DNA of 26,305 nucleotides from Nemertoderma westbladi (GCA_032718475.1 JAUCBJ010004639.1:1-26305), one strand, 5' to 3'. Shown: positions 1 to 9,325, counted from the stretch's first letter. The notes: generated from the letters alone by a model not told the origin. A program made the numbers and translations.

Positions 1-289
1 CCTCGCACTGCTATCGTTCGTGGCGACACTTCTTCTACTATCTTCTCTTCTTCTCTTTTCTGTGTAGTATTCCGGCTCGTGAGGTCTCTCGTCGACCCCC
101 CGGTTAAACTCCACTGTTCTTCTTCCCTCTTCTGGTCGGGCTCGACGCTTCGTCTGCCCTCTCGCGACGTCAACCTGCTTCTCTCTGCTCGATCGCACGC
201 CGCTGGGGATACTCGCAATCCCCCTATTACTCTCCGTCGCCGGTTGTTGCGGTTTACCTATTTCGGCCCTCGCATTATCCGCTGACGGC

Positions 290-529
290 TGTGGGACACT
301 CCCTGCCCCCCCTCTCTCTCTACTAATCTCTCGCGGTGGGGTGCCCGCAGCCCCCCCCCACCCGCCACTTCTAACTTCACTATCTCTTACTACACTTCTA
401 CATCCCTCTTGTGGGGCATTCTCTGCCCCCCCTCTCTCGCCACTAATCTTATGTGGTGGGGCGCCGGCAGCCCCCCCCCCACTCGCCACATCTAACTTCA
501 CTATCTCTCACTTCGTCTCTACACCCCTC
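290..529. repeat. Two-copy 120-bp tandem repeat, C/T-rich
   Basis: Two adjacent units of 120 bp (290-409 and 410-529) match closely. Each begins with a TGTGGGRCA-like motif, has a C7 run, then a run of 8 or more C after a CGCAG/CGGCAG motif, and ends in a CATCTCT-like pyrimidine stretch. The unit is a multiple of three. The second copy overlaps the 3' end of the minus-strand Asn-rich frame, so the duplication may extend or have disrupted that coding region. Positions 1-289 are similarly pyrimidine-rich and hold no gene I can support. Confidence 0.8.
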
Positions 530-1060
530 TCTAGTCGACGCACTGTCTCTACTACGGCTGGGTCTATTCACCCCCGCCTCTCTCTCTACTACTGCGTGGC
601 CCATCAGGCCTACCTTGGGTTGGCTCAACCCCGCTACCTCCTGCCTACCAACTACGTGGCCTACCAGGCCGCCGTCGGGTTGGCTCAACCCTGCCACTTC
701 CTGCCTACTAACTACGTGGCCTACCAGGCCACCGTCTGCCGGGTTATGTACGTCCGACACGCTCATATTAATAGCACCATTCCCAATATTATTTGTTAAA
801 TCAATTAAATTATTAGAATTTGAAACGAGATTATTATTTAAATTATTTAAATTACTTAGATCACTACTATTCTCTAAACTTAAATTATTATTCGAATTAT
901 TTTGCGGGTTTGAATTGAAATTATTATTTAGAATATTTGTATTTAAATTTAAATTACTACTACCCGGTAAAATATTATTTCCTGTAATAAAGGGATTAGG
1001 GTTATTTACTACGGTACTATTAATATTAACTGCTTCTAACGTACTACTATTACCCCCCCC
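449..1060 (-). CDS. Asn-rich C-terminal frame of the charged protein (frameshifted from the upstream ORF)
   Basis: About 200 codons lie open on the minus strand directly after the 420-aa ORF, but in a different frame. The junction is a run of nine G (plus-strand C9, 1053-1061). The frames join if one G is dropped, so this is probably the continuation of the same protein and not a separate gene. It starts with an Asn/Leu/Ser-rich low-complexity stretch of about 90 residues. A 20-residue repeat follows (LVGHVVxRQEVAGLSQP pattern, about 2.4 copies) and then an Arg/Glu-rich tail. Asn-rich tracts of this type are usually disordered. The stop at 449 lies just before another long homopolymer run (471-480), so the true C terminus may also be displaced. 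Function unknown. A programmed frameshift, a sequencing error and a decayed gene are all possible. Confidence 0.45.
   Translation of the reverse strand, partial: GGGNSSTLEAVNINSTVVNNPNPFITGNNILPGSSNLNLNTNILNNNFNSNPQNNSNNNLSLENSSDLSNLNNLNNNLVSNSNNLIDLTNNIGNGAINMSVSDVHNPADGGLVGHVVSRQEVAGLSQPDGGLVGHVVGRQEVAGLSQPKVGLMGHAVVEREAGVNRPSRSRDSASTREGCRDEVRDSEVRCGEWGGGCRRPTT
591..737. repeat. 60-bp coding minisatellite, about 2.4 copies
   Basis: Units at 591-650, 651-710 and a partial one at 711-737 line up exactly every 60 bases. On the minus strand each unit encodes a 20-residue repeat containing GHVV.RQEVAGLSQP. A period divisible by three keeps the frame open, which fits repeat growth inside a coding region. 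Confidence 0.85.
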
Positions 1061-2312
1061 CGCCCGTACGGCTACACCAGTTCTGGTTCTCCCGCCCGGT
1101 GCCTGTAAGTGGGGTCTCACTCTCTGATATCTCCAACCGCGCCAGTTCTAGTCGGCGCCGTTTAAGTTTGGCTTGATATTGCGCAAGCCTCCCTAGCACG
1201 GCATGCAACTCATCCCGCCTGCACTCACCCTCTATCCCCAACTCTCGCGTATTCTGCCCGGCCAACTCTGCCTCTCTAGCAATCATTTCAAGCCGCCTCG
1301 CCGGCTCGCTCTCTACACCCATCTCTAGCTCTCTACACTCCTTGGCCCTCTCTCTAAACTCCTCGGCTTTCTCTCTATACTCCCTCTCCAACTCTACAGC
1401 CTCCTCTGAGAATGTGGTTTCCCTTCTCAATTGCCACTCTAACCATTCCTGCTCACTCGCAGCCGTTTCTAATTTATACTCTATGCGTTCACTCTGTCGC
1501 ACCCGTCTTTCTTTTACGGAGGATGTAGCAGACTTATCGGTTGCGACGGACTCCCGTCGCCCCTCCGTCCCACTAACTTTCCCCCGCTTCCCGGAACTTC
1601 CTCCGACCGACGAGACCGAATCCTCGAAATTAACCTCGGATTCGCCCTCCCCAGGTCTTCTAACTCTTACTTTCACTCCCCGGGCATCGACTAAGTATGG
1701 CCCTACGTACACTACGCTAGGTTCCATACCCCCACATTCCCATAGTTCAATCAGTTCGTTGACAACTCCCCTCGTCCTCTCCTCGGCTAATTCTCTCTGC
1801 CCAAAACACACTAGGTGATCAAAGTATCTGTTCGACTCACCTAGTCCTTTCCTCAGTCTCACCTCGTCTACCTTCGCCCCCTCCTTGGCCTCTCTCAGTT
1901 GCTCCCGGGTCGCGAGGTAGGCCCGTCGAAGTCGATCAGAAACCCCGACGTCCTCGTCGCCGACCTCTCTTCCGTCTCTCCGGGTCCGACGTCGTACCGA
2001 CGGCCCCACCGTCGCCGTTCCGGTGGACCGTTCGTCGTCCTCGGCCTGTGGCTGGCCGGTGACATCGGTATGTCGACCCTCGCTCCGCGTCGACTCGTCT
2101 TTCTCTTCTTCTCCCTTCTCGTCTCCTTCCCTCGACTCGCTCTCCGGTTGTAGACGACCCCCCACATCTCGGTTCGCCGGGTTGCTCGTTGTCGACGTGG
2201 TCGGCGTAGCATCGACCGGCGTCGTGGGTTCGCATCGTCTCGCCGTGGCCTCGCGGATCGTTAGATCGTCGTCCGGGGTCCGCGGCGGTGTCGTTCCTTT
2301 CTCTCGGCTCAT
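1050..2312 (-). CDS. Charged, coiled-coil-like protein of unknown function
   Basis: The 420-codon ORF starts at an ATG at 2312. In-frame TGA and TAG codons lie just upstream, and G is at -3, so the start is well supported. The N-terminal ~140 residues are rich in Thr, Pro, Arg, Glu and Asp and look disordered. Residues ~140-200 include a more ordered, mixed segment (YFDHLVCFGQRE, then ELIELWECGG). Residues ~275-410 are Glu/Arg/Leu-rich with heptad-like spacing, typical of a long coiled coil. No zinc knuckle, protease, RT or other catalytic motif is visible. GC content is clearly higher than in the surrounding AT-rich repeats. The frame stops at a G9 run, after which an Asn-rich frame continues, so the real protein may be near 620 residues. 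It could be a host gene or a gag-like ORF of a retroelement; nothing in the sequence decides this. Confidence 0.6.
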   Translation of the reverse strand: MSREKGTTPPRTPDDDLTIREATARRCEPTTPVDATPTTSTTSNPANRDVGGRLQPESESREGDEKGEEEKDESTRSEGRHTDVTGQPQAEDDERSTGTATVGPSVRRRTRRDGREVGDEDVGVSDRLRRAYLATREQLREAKEGAKVDEVRLRKGLGESNRYFDHLVCFGQRELAEERTRGVVNELIELWECGGMEPSVVYVGPYLVDARGVKVRVRRPGEGESEVNFEDSVSSVGGSSGKRGKVSGTEGRRESVATDKSATSSVKERRVRQSERIEYKLETAASEQEWLEWQLRRETTFSEEAVELEREYREKAEEFRERAKECRELEMGVESEPARRLEMIAREAELAGQNTRELGIEGECRRDELHAVLGRLAQYQAKLKRRRLELARLEISESETPLTGTGRENQNWCSRTGGGG

Positions 2313-2757
2313 CTCGCCTTTGGTGTCAGTCTATCACTGTCAGGGTAGCTGGGCGGATCTAGTTCTGTCACTGTGACGGGATCTACGGATCCCGGTTTAT
2401 CCGTTTGGGTTTTCTGCCCACGCGTCCCCGCCGTGTGTGAAAGGTAAAAGAGTTCTGATGTTGGGTAATATGTATAAAGGTATAATAGTCCGACAGTTGA
2501 TATAATATAGTATGACACAATAGGTAATATATAATGGCGGTAGCGGACGGTGACAGAAGTCCCCGTTCCACCCTACTGATCTGACTGAGTAAACTGAATA
2601 ACTGACCGGTATGATTACTGGTAACTGGTTATATTGCACGGTGGCCTTATTGCTACTCAATCGATGCCTTTCCCCCCTCTGATTGGTTGATACCCCTGTT
2701 GGCACCCTTTGCCCCCCTCTGAAGTGCTTCCCTTCGCCCTTGCTGTTCTCTCTCTTG

Positions 2758-2776
2758 TCAGGGGAGTAACCCCTGA
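2758..2776. other. Short perfect hairpin, 7-bp stem
   Basis: TCAGGGG pairs with CCCCTGA around a five-base AGTAA loop. It lies in a gene-free stretch (2313-2888) between the charged-protein ORF and the 163-bp tandem repeat. No poly-T tract or RNA gene is seen next to it. Confidence 0.5.
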
Positions 2777-2829
2777 CCCTTATTGTGTGTGTCTCCTTTG
2801 GGGCCTATTGTCCCCGTTTACTGGGCTGA

Positions 2830-2858
2830 CACGAGGTTGATTGGTAATCAACCTCGTG
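2830..2858. other. Perfect 13-bp stem-loop
   Basis: The arms at 2830-2842 and 2846-2858 are perfect reverse complements (CACGAGGTTGATT) with a GGT loop. It lies 54 bp downstream of the preceding hairpin. The remainder of 2313-2888 contains AT-rich sequence with no gene I can support. Confidence 0.7.
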
Positions 2859-2888
2859 CTCCCAATATTGCTTTATGGCTCACTCTAT

Positions 2889-3450
2889 GGGTTTGTGTTA
2901 GCGGAATTGGATAAGCTAACAGTGTGCAAATTTTGGTGCTAGCACGAAATTTTGAAAATCCATTCAATAGATAAAATTGCTTGTGACAATTTATTTCTTG
3001 CGTTTTAGAGGTTTATGGCTGTTCTGAATTCAATGGAAAATATAATTATCGAACTAGACATCTCAAACTTGTATTTTTCGGATGTGGGTGCAAAATGTGG
3101 TGCTAGCACCAAATTTTGAAAACCATCAAATATATCAATTGATTGTGTCACCTTGTTTCTTGCGTTATACGGGTTTGTGATGGTTCTGAATTCAATGGAA
3201 TCAGTAAAAATTTCATAAGAGTTCTCAAACTTGTATTTTTCGCCGGTGGGTGAAAATTGTTGTGCCAGCACCAAATTTTGGAAAATATGCAAATTGATAT
3301 GTAGATAGTATCACCTTGTTTCTTGCGTTATACGGGTTTATGAGGGTCCTGAATCCGATGGAATCAATAAAAACAGCACTGGACATCGCAAACTTGTACT
3401 TTTTGGTGATGGGTACGAAATTTGGTGCTAGCACCAAAATTTGCCATATT
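2889..3450. repeat. ~163-bp tandem repeat, about 3.3 copies
   Basis: The block GGTGCTAGCACC plus AAATTTTGAAAA recurs starting near 2934, 3098, 3260 and 3423, giving steps of 164, 162 and 163 bp. Other shared blocks are TTTCTTGCGTTATACGGG and AACTTGTATTTTTCG. The units differ by substitutions and small indels, so the array is old. GGTGCTAGCACC is itself a perfect 12-bp palindrome. Minus-strand reading frames run through the units (a 54-residue period), but codons drift between units and no known domain is visible, so I do not call a gene. Confidence 0.8.
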
Positions 3451-3897
3451 ACGCCGAAAAATACAAGTAGCAATGATCTGGCATATTTGAAATGTATTCC
3501 ATTAGAATCAGCGCCCTCGAAAACCAGAAAATGTGAATTTATAGCATCATATAAGTGAATTAAAAATTTTGTGTTCTAACTGAAAAGTGCTGGTTACTTG
3601 TTTTTTTCATTTTTTTCCTACGCAGAGAGGACTAAACAGCCATTTATAGTAATCATATCATTTTTAAATATTTTCCAATGTATTTTGCACCCCAGAAAAC
3701 CTGTATTGAAAAATAATTAGCCGAAAATGTAACTTTCAAATTTTGTGAAAATTGTGCACTACTTGTAATTTTGGTGCTGCAATATAACCACCCCAGTACA
3801 TTTTTTCGAAATTTTTTTTTTCGGTCGGATCAAGACAAGTGATACCTACGTACAAACAAAAAATCAGACGTTTTCGTAAATATTTGTAGATTTTAGA
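3451..3897. other. AT-rich stretch without a recognisable gene
   Basis: No coding region, RNA gene or clear repeat is seen here. A GGTGCTGCAATATAACC segment near 3771-3787 weakly recalls the palindromic block of the preceding tandem array. Confidence 0.5.
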
Positions 3898-3932
3898 GGG
3901 GGGGGGTCAATATGACCCCCCCCCCCCCCCCC
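3898..3932. other. G9/C17 foldback
   Basis: Nine G (3898-3906), then TCA, an ATA spacer, TGA and seventeen C (3916-3932). G9TCA pairs perfectly with TGAC9, a 12-bp stem with a three-base loop. The run could form a hairpin, a G-quadruplex on the plus strand or an i-motif. It sits near the truncated 3' end of the outer LINE. Confidence 0.8.
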
Positions 3933-3949
3933 GGTATTTGTACAACATT

Positions 3950-4585
3950 TTATAGCCCGGTACTAATAGGGTTAAACTACACCAGACCATCTTTTATGTA
4001 CATGCACTGTTCTCTATACCACACTGTGAGAATCCTAACTATAAACAAACAAGGGGGCACCTCTACCAATAAGTTTCCAAAACAGAAAATAATGGATTAT
4101 TTTGTCGAACGCCTTACTTGCATCCAAACTGCACACAAAAATCGGCGAATTATGAGGTAAATACAAATTTATACAGTATATTTTTCCTTTAAAGGCATAG
4201 ATACATGATTCAGTACCAGATTTGGATTTAAATCCAAACTGGTTATCGGTTGTATATAACAGATTTAAGCACTGAGTTAGAATGATTATTTCAATTATCT
4301 TACTGAAAATAGTTGCTATGGCTATGCCTCTATAATTATCTTTAGTAGTGAAATCACCAGAGCGGTCTTTTACAATTGGAATTTTGCACATATTATTAGT
4401 TCCCTCGGTAGAAAACCATGAATAAACATCGTAGTAAAAAGGTTAGACAAAATGCACAAAATAGGAAAACTACACGCATACATAAAATGTTCCGTGCTCA
4501 ACCCATCAGGACCAATAGCCTTTCCAGCCTCAAATATATGAATTGCTTCAAATCCCTCGTTTACTGTTACCGAGTCTGGGATTTT
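3950..4585 (-). pseudogene. Reverse transcriptase fragment of the outer LINE (3' part)
   Basis: Minus-strand fragment of a non-LTR reverse transcriptase. Reading down from 4612, one frame carries the KAIGPDGLSTEHF motif of the RT fingers. After a frameshift near 4385 the next frame carries IPIVKDRSGDF, NYRGIAIATIFSKI and the palm motif SLDASKAFDKI. After a further shift near 4040 there is a recognisable LTVWYREQCMYIK segment, followed by a stop. The fragment ends near 3950, before the GVRQGG and YADD motifs, so the catalytic palm is incomplete. It is the continuation of the LINE at 8174-9220, split by a later insertion. The style is CR1/L2- or jockey-like, but I cannot fix the clade. LINEs are normally truncated at the 5' end, so loss of the 3' part points to a later deletion. 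Confidence 0.8.
4573..4585. repeat. Candidate target-site duplication of the nested LINE (right copy in minus orientation)
   Basis: AGTCTGGGATTTT here matches AGTCTGAGATTTT at 8174-8186 with one difference. The two copies bracket the nested LINE exactly where the outer LINE reading (FKIPD versus FKISD) is repeated. Confidence 0.6.
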
Positions 4586-4699
4586 GAATGTAATTGTATT
4601 ATATTCCAACATTTGTAGTAAAATAATTTAAAACGGGATAAACAATATATCTACAAAACATGCATACATAATTAAAAGACTATATAAAGACCAATTAAA

Positions 4700-7199
4700 A
4701 TACGGATTTATTTTGCGTTGTGTGCGTGTGGATCGGGGCAGGCAGACTATCTAAAAACATCGCGGTTCTTAGAGGGGAACAGTTCTGCGGAACATGCTGG
4801 CAGTGCTGATAGTGGTCAGTATTGTGGGCTAATGCACCGCAGAAGCAGCAGATGCAATAATCAGAAGCTCGCCATTGGAGGAACACCTTTGTTGTATAAG
4901 TGTGCATAGTGCCCTCCGGCCCCGTTTTTTGTGGATAAAATCACACCGAGTATTCGAACTTTGTTTTGAATTCTATTGGGCTGCCATTATAAGTTAGTGT
5001 GTCAGTGTTGCATAGCCGGCCGCCATTACGGAACTTTAACAGCTTTGGTTTTTCCTATATTTACTGTCAGTTCATTCAGCGTGCAGCAATTAGCTAATCT
5101 GTCTAGGCCTTCTTGTATAGTTGCAATGGAATCTCCAGTGATTACGAGATCATCAGCGTACATAACTACCCAGCAGGCTATTGCAGCAGGTAAGTCGCGA
5201 CAAATAGACAGAAAAGTAGCGGAGAGAGTTTGTCCCCTTGGACCACACCTACTGATTGTGTCAGCGGTTCTAGAATAAACATACCGATACACAGACATAC
5301 GAAGTTCACAGCAATCAGCGCCCAGATAACCTGGATGAACTGCTTGCTGGCACCTTTAGCCGAGAGTTTCTTGCAGAGGATCTCCCTATTCACCGAGTCG
5401 AATGCTTTTTTGAAGTCGACAAATACACAGTATAAATGCCCGCCAGATGGTGCCAATGCGGAGTTAATGCGGTTATATAGCTGCTTTACTGCCATGATTG
5501 TAGATCGCCCTTCGCAGTAACCATACTGTTCTGGAGGGAATACATTATGAGTCTCAGCCCATTTATACAGTATTGCACTAATAATGGCGGTATAAGTTTT
5601 AAATAAACATGACAGAAGTGCGATACCTCGCTAGTGGCTGGGATCGGACTTTGCCCCCTTTGCCTTTATACAGAGGTATAAGATAGGGGGACAGCCAGAT
5701 CACAGGGCAGCTGGCCGTTGTGAAACACAACTGGAACAGAGCGAGTATATATGGTAATAGGAGAGGCAGACCGCACTTGAGGGACTCATAAGTGATGCCG
5801 TCTGGTCCGGCCGCTTTCCTGTTCTTCTGATGCTTTAATGCATTTGCAACTTCGTCCTCTTCGATTGGAGCATCTAATATGTTATCGGGATTTTCTGGTA
5901 TATCCGGAAGTTTAGGCTCTTGTTTCGCGGTTAGTAAACTTGTAAAATGATTCACCCATAATACCTATGTTACTTGGTTTGCTGCCGGTTTTGTTTGAGA
6001 TCTACCTTTTAGAATGTTCCAGAACACTGATTTGTCCACCTCGCAGGTTTCAATTAACTCATGTTCCTTACGAGTCTTAAATAGATTCCGCTTATTGTTT
6101 AACAAATTTTTGTATTCGCGTTTCTTATCATTGTAGTGCAGTCTCGATTCCATTGATTGGCTTTTCTGCATCTCTCGGAATATTAGCTGTAGGTTCTGCC
6201 GTGCGGCATAACATTCTTTATCAAACCACTGTTTCGATTTTCTGGGTTTCCGTGTGGCAGCGGAGTTGGTAATGGTGGTGGATATATAGGCGCATGCTGA
6301 GTCGGCTCCATGGTTGAGAGCAGTTTCGAATTTAGTGGGATCCAATGATTCTCCCAGTTTATCTGTGTCTAATATCTTTACAGCTGTGGTCCAGAGTTGT
6401 CGTATTGTCTGGCTGCCCCGGGGGACTGTTAAACATATTCGTTGGTGTTTCGTGTTTGTTGTTTGTAGAATATCTAATGGAATGCTGTCACTAAATACTT
6501 TATCAATAAATACTAAATCTATTGTGCTTTGCCCATTCCAACAGTAGTACATCGGCACAACCGGGTCATTTACACAATGCAGTTCGGCACCAAGGAGACC
6601 ACTAACCAATGTATCGCCTCGTATCGATTCAGTTCCATCGATGCGAGCGTTGAAGTCGCCCATTAAAATTAAAGGTTGGGTCCATTTCATCTGGATGGTG
6701 GCCGATGCCGTGGCGATTTCCAGTAATATGTCCGCTGTATCTGTGTTTGGGCTGAAATAGCAAGCTACTAGTATAAAATCGTCTATGAGTACAGCCAGAA
6801 TAGATTTGGATTTTATGTATTCTTTTTGTCCAAACGGGTTTCTTCCGTTGATTGCTATTGTTAGCCCGCCATATGGGCGTCCCCGGTCGCCCTTCCCACA
6901 TGGCACATTATAACATTTGTAGCCTGGTATATCCACGTCCTTGTCCAGTGCTTCGGTTAGCACTAATATATCGGTGGTGTCATCCGTGGTGTTATTTATC
7001 ATCGAGTTTATTCCTTCAACATTCCACATTACTATTTTTAAATTTGATTTGCCGGTTACTGTGGAGGACTCCCGAGCCGGCGAGTAAAAAGGGAGTTCCA
7101 AGAGCGACTTTTGGTTCTCAGCAGTCTGGTACCGATCACACTTGCTTGGTGCTTTATTAGACTGCGTGTGTATTTATAGGGTTTCGAACAACCAGTACA
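4700..7199 (-). pseudogene. ORF2 of the nested LINE: zinc finger, endonuclease, reverse transcriptase
   Basis: A finger-like CTGC...H motif (C-x2-C-x12-H, 7199-7151) is followed, across a frameshift near 7145, by a KCDR segment that could supply the last ligand. The endonuclease (about 7040-6300) shows MWNVEGINS, LVLTEALD, VACYFSPN, LMGDFNARI and STIDLVF. The expected final SDH motif reads TKHQ, so a catalytic Asp seems lost. An in-frame TAG at 5965-5967 precedes the RT, which has KAAGPDGITYE, IPLYKGKG, FVDFKKAFDSVNRE, GVVQGDKLSPLLF and VMYADDLVITG. Further breaks occur near 5640, in a HYRG-like stretch where Tyr has become a stop, near 5190 and near 5030. The NGGRLCNTDTLTYNGSPIE segment then leads into a weakly readable tail to about 4700. 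ORF2 proteins nick DNA and prime reverse transcription from the element's RNA in the nucleus; this copy cannot encode an intact one. Confidence 0.8.
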
Positions 7200-7267
7200 G
7201 CTATACGTAGACGGAGCGGAAGATGACTGTTCATTATAGTTACAGGGAAGACCTGGCGATTGCCGTA

Positions 7268-8065
7268 CTAGTCCCCCAGCACCGCAGCAGTGGGGGAATC
7301 GTTGGCTCGTGGATTCCGAGCACGTAATCCGTATTGGCTGCACTCCTCCTCATTAAGGTGATAGTTGCGAATAGAAATTCCTTCCGCCCATAGAGCTGGG
7401 CTCATGATTGCATTCCGGTTCTCCTGCTCGCAGACGATGTGGTAGATGATGAATGGAGAGTTCGTTCGCGGAGGGATTGCTATTACCTCGTCGAATTGTT
7501 TCCTCTCTTGTAGGAGAAAGTCAGTTATATCGGCAGGCGAGGCGGACGGATCCAACTGGCCAATGTGTATATGTGCTTTCCTTGCAACCGGCGGTTGCTG
7601 CAGTGCCTCCCGAATGGGACCGCCTACCCGACTTCCTCATGCCATTGCCGCCCCAGCGCGTGGATTCCTCGCCGGCCTAGGGTCCTGCATGGTCACGTCT
7701 TTTGGGCTACGAGGGTGCTGGGGCTGGGGTTGGGGGGTTTCGGGTGTGGGGTTGGTACTGCTTGGGGCTGTGACCAAGGAATTGGCCAGATGCTGGTTGT
7801 TGCAGGGTGGCGGTGTTTCTCTTGCTGGGCGTGCCTGTAATGTGGCTATGAGTATATTCTTTGATTCCATCGAGTCGGCTTGGGCTGTGATTATGTTTCT
7901 CTGGGCAGCCACCAGGTCATTGATTGCGGCACAGTAGAAAGAGTTCAGCGTGCCCAATAGATCACTGAGTTGTTTTTCATCGTCATTTGATACAGATTTC
8001 TTTGCTCGGACAGCTCGGAATAGATCGATGACGTCGCCTTGTACGCTGTTGAAAGCCTCTGCCAT
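7268..8065 (-). pseudogene. ORF1 protein of the nested LINE (frameshifted)
   Basis: An ATG at 8065 opens a 142-codon frame with an N-terminal helical segment and a Pro/Gln/Arg-rich hinge ending at 7637. In another frame, open before 7555 and ending at 7268, the protein appears to continue with DPSASPADITDFLLQE and a segment containing NAIMSPALWAEGISIRNYH. That W-x-E-G-hydrophobic-x-R pattern resembles the C-terminal region of ORF1 proteins of several animal LINEs and gag-like ORFs, which bind element RNA. A frameshift near 7640 therefore separates the two halves. ORF1 lies directly upstream of ORF2, with 5' UTR-like sequence between 8066 and 8173. Confidence 0.65.
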
Positions 8066-8173
8066 TAAAACAGTTATAATGTCAGTAATCAGTTATAATT
8101 CAGTTATTTCAGTATTTAGCAGGTATTGCAGTATTGCAGTGCTTTCGTAATATGATCAGTTATTTTTATTATT

Positions 8174-8186
8174 AGTCTGAGATTTT
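8174..8186. repeat. Candidate target-site duplication of the nested LINE (left copy in minus orientation)
   Basis: AGTCTGAGATTTT, partner of the copy at 4573-4585 with one mismatch. Both lie at the point where the outer LINE coding sequence is interrupted. Confidence 0.6.
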
Positions 8187-9220
8187 AAAAACCGTATCCT
8201 TAATCCTCTGTTCAACAAATTCACGGTCAGTGTCATCTTTAACGCTGTTAAGAAACGACTCAATGTGTAGTTTCCACAAGTCACTAATTTCAACCGGTCC
8301 TACCACCTCGCCCACTTTATTCGGTAACGGAACCTCTCTGATTTGAAGGTTGATCTTGCGGAATCCCAAAACTCCTTCGAGGACTTATTAATGAGACTGT
8401 GAGCAATCTTATCAGATTTTATCTTGAGCTCATTGCGCTTACATAGACGAAGGCCCCTTTTGAAATTGGCACGTACTCGCTTGTATCCCAAATGAATTGG
8501 ACCTTGCTGGGGCATCTGACTGGTTTCCAAAGTTTAAACTTTAACTGCGATTCGTCATACTTCTACTGATCGAATTCATTCCACCCTGGAACAGTTTTCC
8601 ACTTACCTCCTACAACACCGGATCTAGAAACCTTAATATGCAGTTTAGCGGAAATCTTCAAGATGTGTAGAAGCTGTTCATAAGTATCAGCAATATTCTT
8701 GCGATGATCATCACTAGTGCACATTGTGTCCTTACATCTTAAAATATTATCATCTACAACCAATTGTCTTAGACGATAACTTGACTCCTCTAAATATAGT
8801 GAAATGCTTGCCTGTGAAGAATGAGACCAATCATAAGTTATAGCCCCTATGTTATTAACTGTTGGATTTACTAACAGAAACTGAAAGAGTTACACTCAGC
8901 GGTATGTGATCATATGATTTAATATAGTATAATAGATTAATATTATTCGCATATGGCAAATATACGTTTAATAATAACAGTGACTCATTATTAGGCAGAT
9001 AAATATTAAGTCCCATAATACGATGAGTATTATTAAAAACTATAGGTTCTATCATTAGCAGAAAAATTAATATCATTTCGCCACAAAATACCATATCCAC
9101 CATGTACTTGCCCGGTAATAGGGCCTTCCGACAGATCTACCTACAGGAGCAGTTCCCCGTGCTAGAAAATTAGAATGTATACTGGAAAGAAAATCTAATT
9201 CTTGCTTAGGAATCATAATA
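8174..9220 (-). pseudogene. Endonuclease and linker part of the outer LINE (5' part), broken
   Basis: Reading the minus strand downward from about 9220, LDFLSSIHSNFLARG and, after a frameshift, HGGYGILWRNDINFS are typical of a LINE APE endonuclease. A segment with IMGLNIYLPNNE and LLLLNVYLPYANN follows. The sequence then jumps to SYDHIPLSVTLSV, the end of the domain, so roughly 100 residues including the GDFN motif have been deleted. The linker before the RT continues in further broken frames (GKWKTVPGWNEF near 8580; PQQGPIHLGYKRVRANFKR and SKEFWDSA at 8530-8360; LPNKVGEVVGPVEISDLW near 8300) and stops at the nested insertion. With 3950-4585 it forms one old element that lacks its first codons and its 3' end. 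Confidence 0.8.
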
Positions 9221-9240
9221 TTATTATTGTGCACTTAGAA

Positions 9241-9325
9241 TACTTTGTATTTAAAATACTGTAACTGTACATTTATATTTTTCTATATTAAGTATTTTTC
9301 AGTTTTTTACTTTTTATATTACATA
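9241..9325. repeat. AT-rich repeat, left half of an interrupted copy
   Basis: TTTGTATTTAAAATACTG onwards matches the reverse complement of 11368-11452 closely (roughly 85-90% by eye). It ends exactly at the 11-bp duplication TATATTACATA. The other half of the same repeat resumes at 10611, after the minisatellite-bearing insertion. Confidence 0.75.
9315..9325. repeat. Target-site duplication, left copy
   Basis: TATATTACATA, identical to 10611-10621. It abuts the left inverted repeat of the insertion at 9326. Confidence 0.8.

Larger units (their letters stand above)
4586..8173 (-). mobile_element. Nested APE-type LINE, about 3.6 kb, near full length but inactivated
   Basis: On the minus strand this element contains, in order, an ORF1, a zinc-finger-like segment, an AP-endonuclease-like domain and a reverse transcriptase with an intact YADD box. 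It interrupts an older LINE in the same orientation and is flanked by 13-bp near-identical direct repeats. Several frameshifts and in-frame stops show it is no longer active. The 3' end has no clear poly-A and runs into the duplicated target near 4586. The ORF1 with an ALWAEGISIR segment and RT motifs such as NGGRLCN and TYNGSPIE recall I/R1/jockey-group elements; this assignment is from memory of family style and is not secure. Confidence 0.8.

Noticed and set aside
453-1127. 224-codon plus-strand frame
   Set aside because: Antisense to the Asn-rich frame; Leu/Phe/Lys composition is the complement of Asn-rich codons.
5140-5165. CTGATGA on the minus strand as a further hammerhead
   Set aside because: It is the codon sequence of the YADD region of a reverse transcriptase and lacks the other core blocks.
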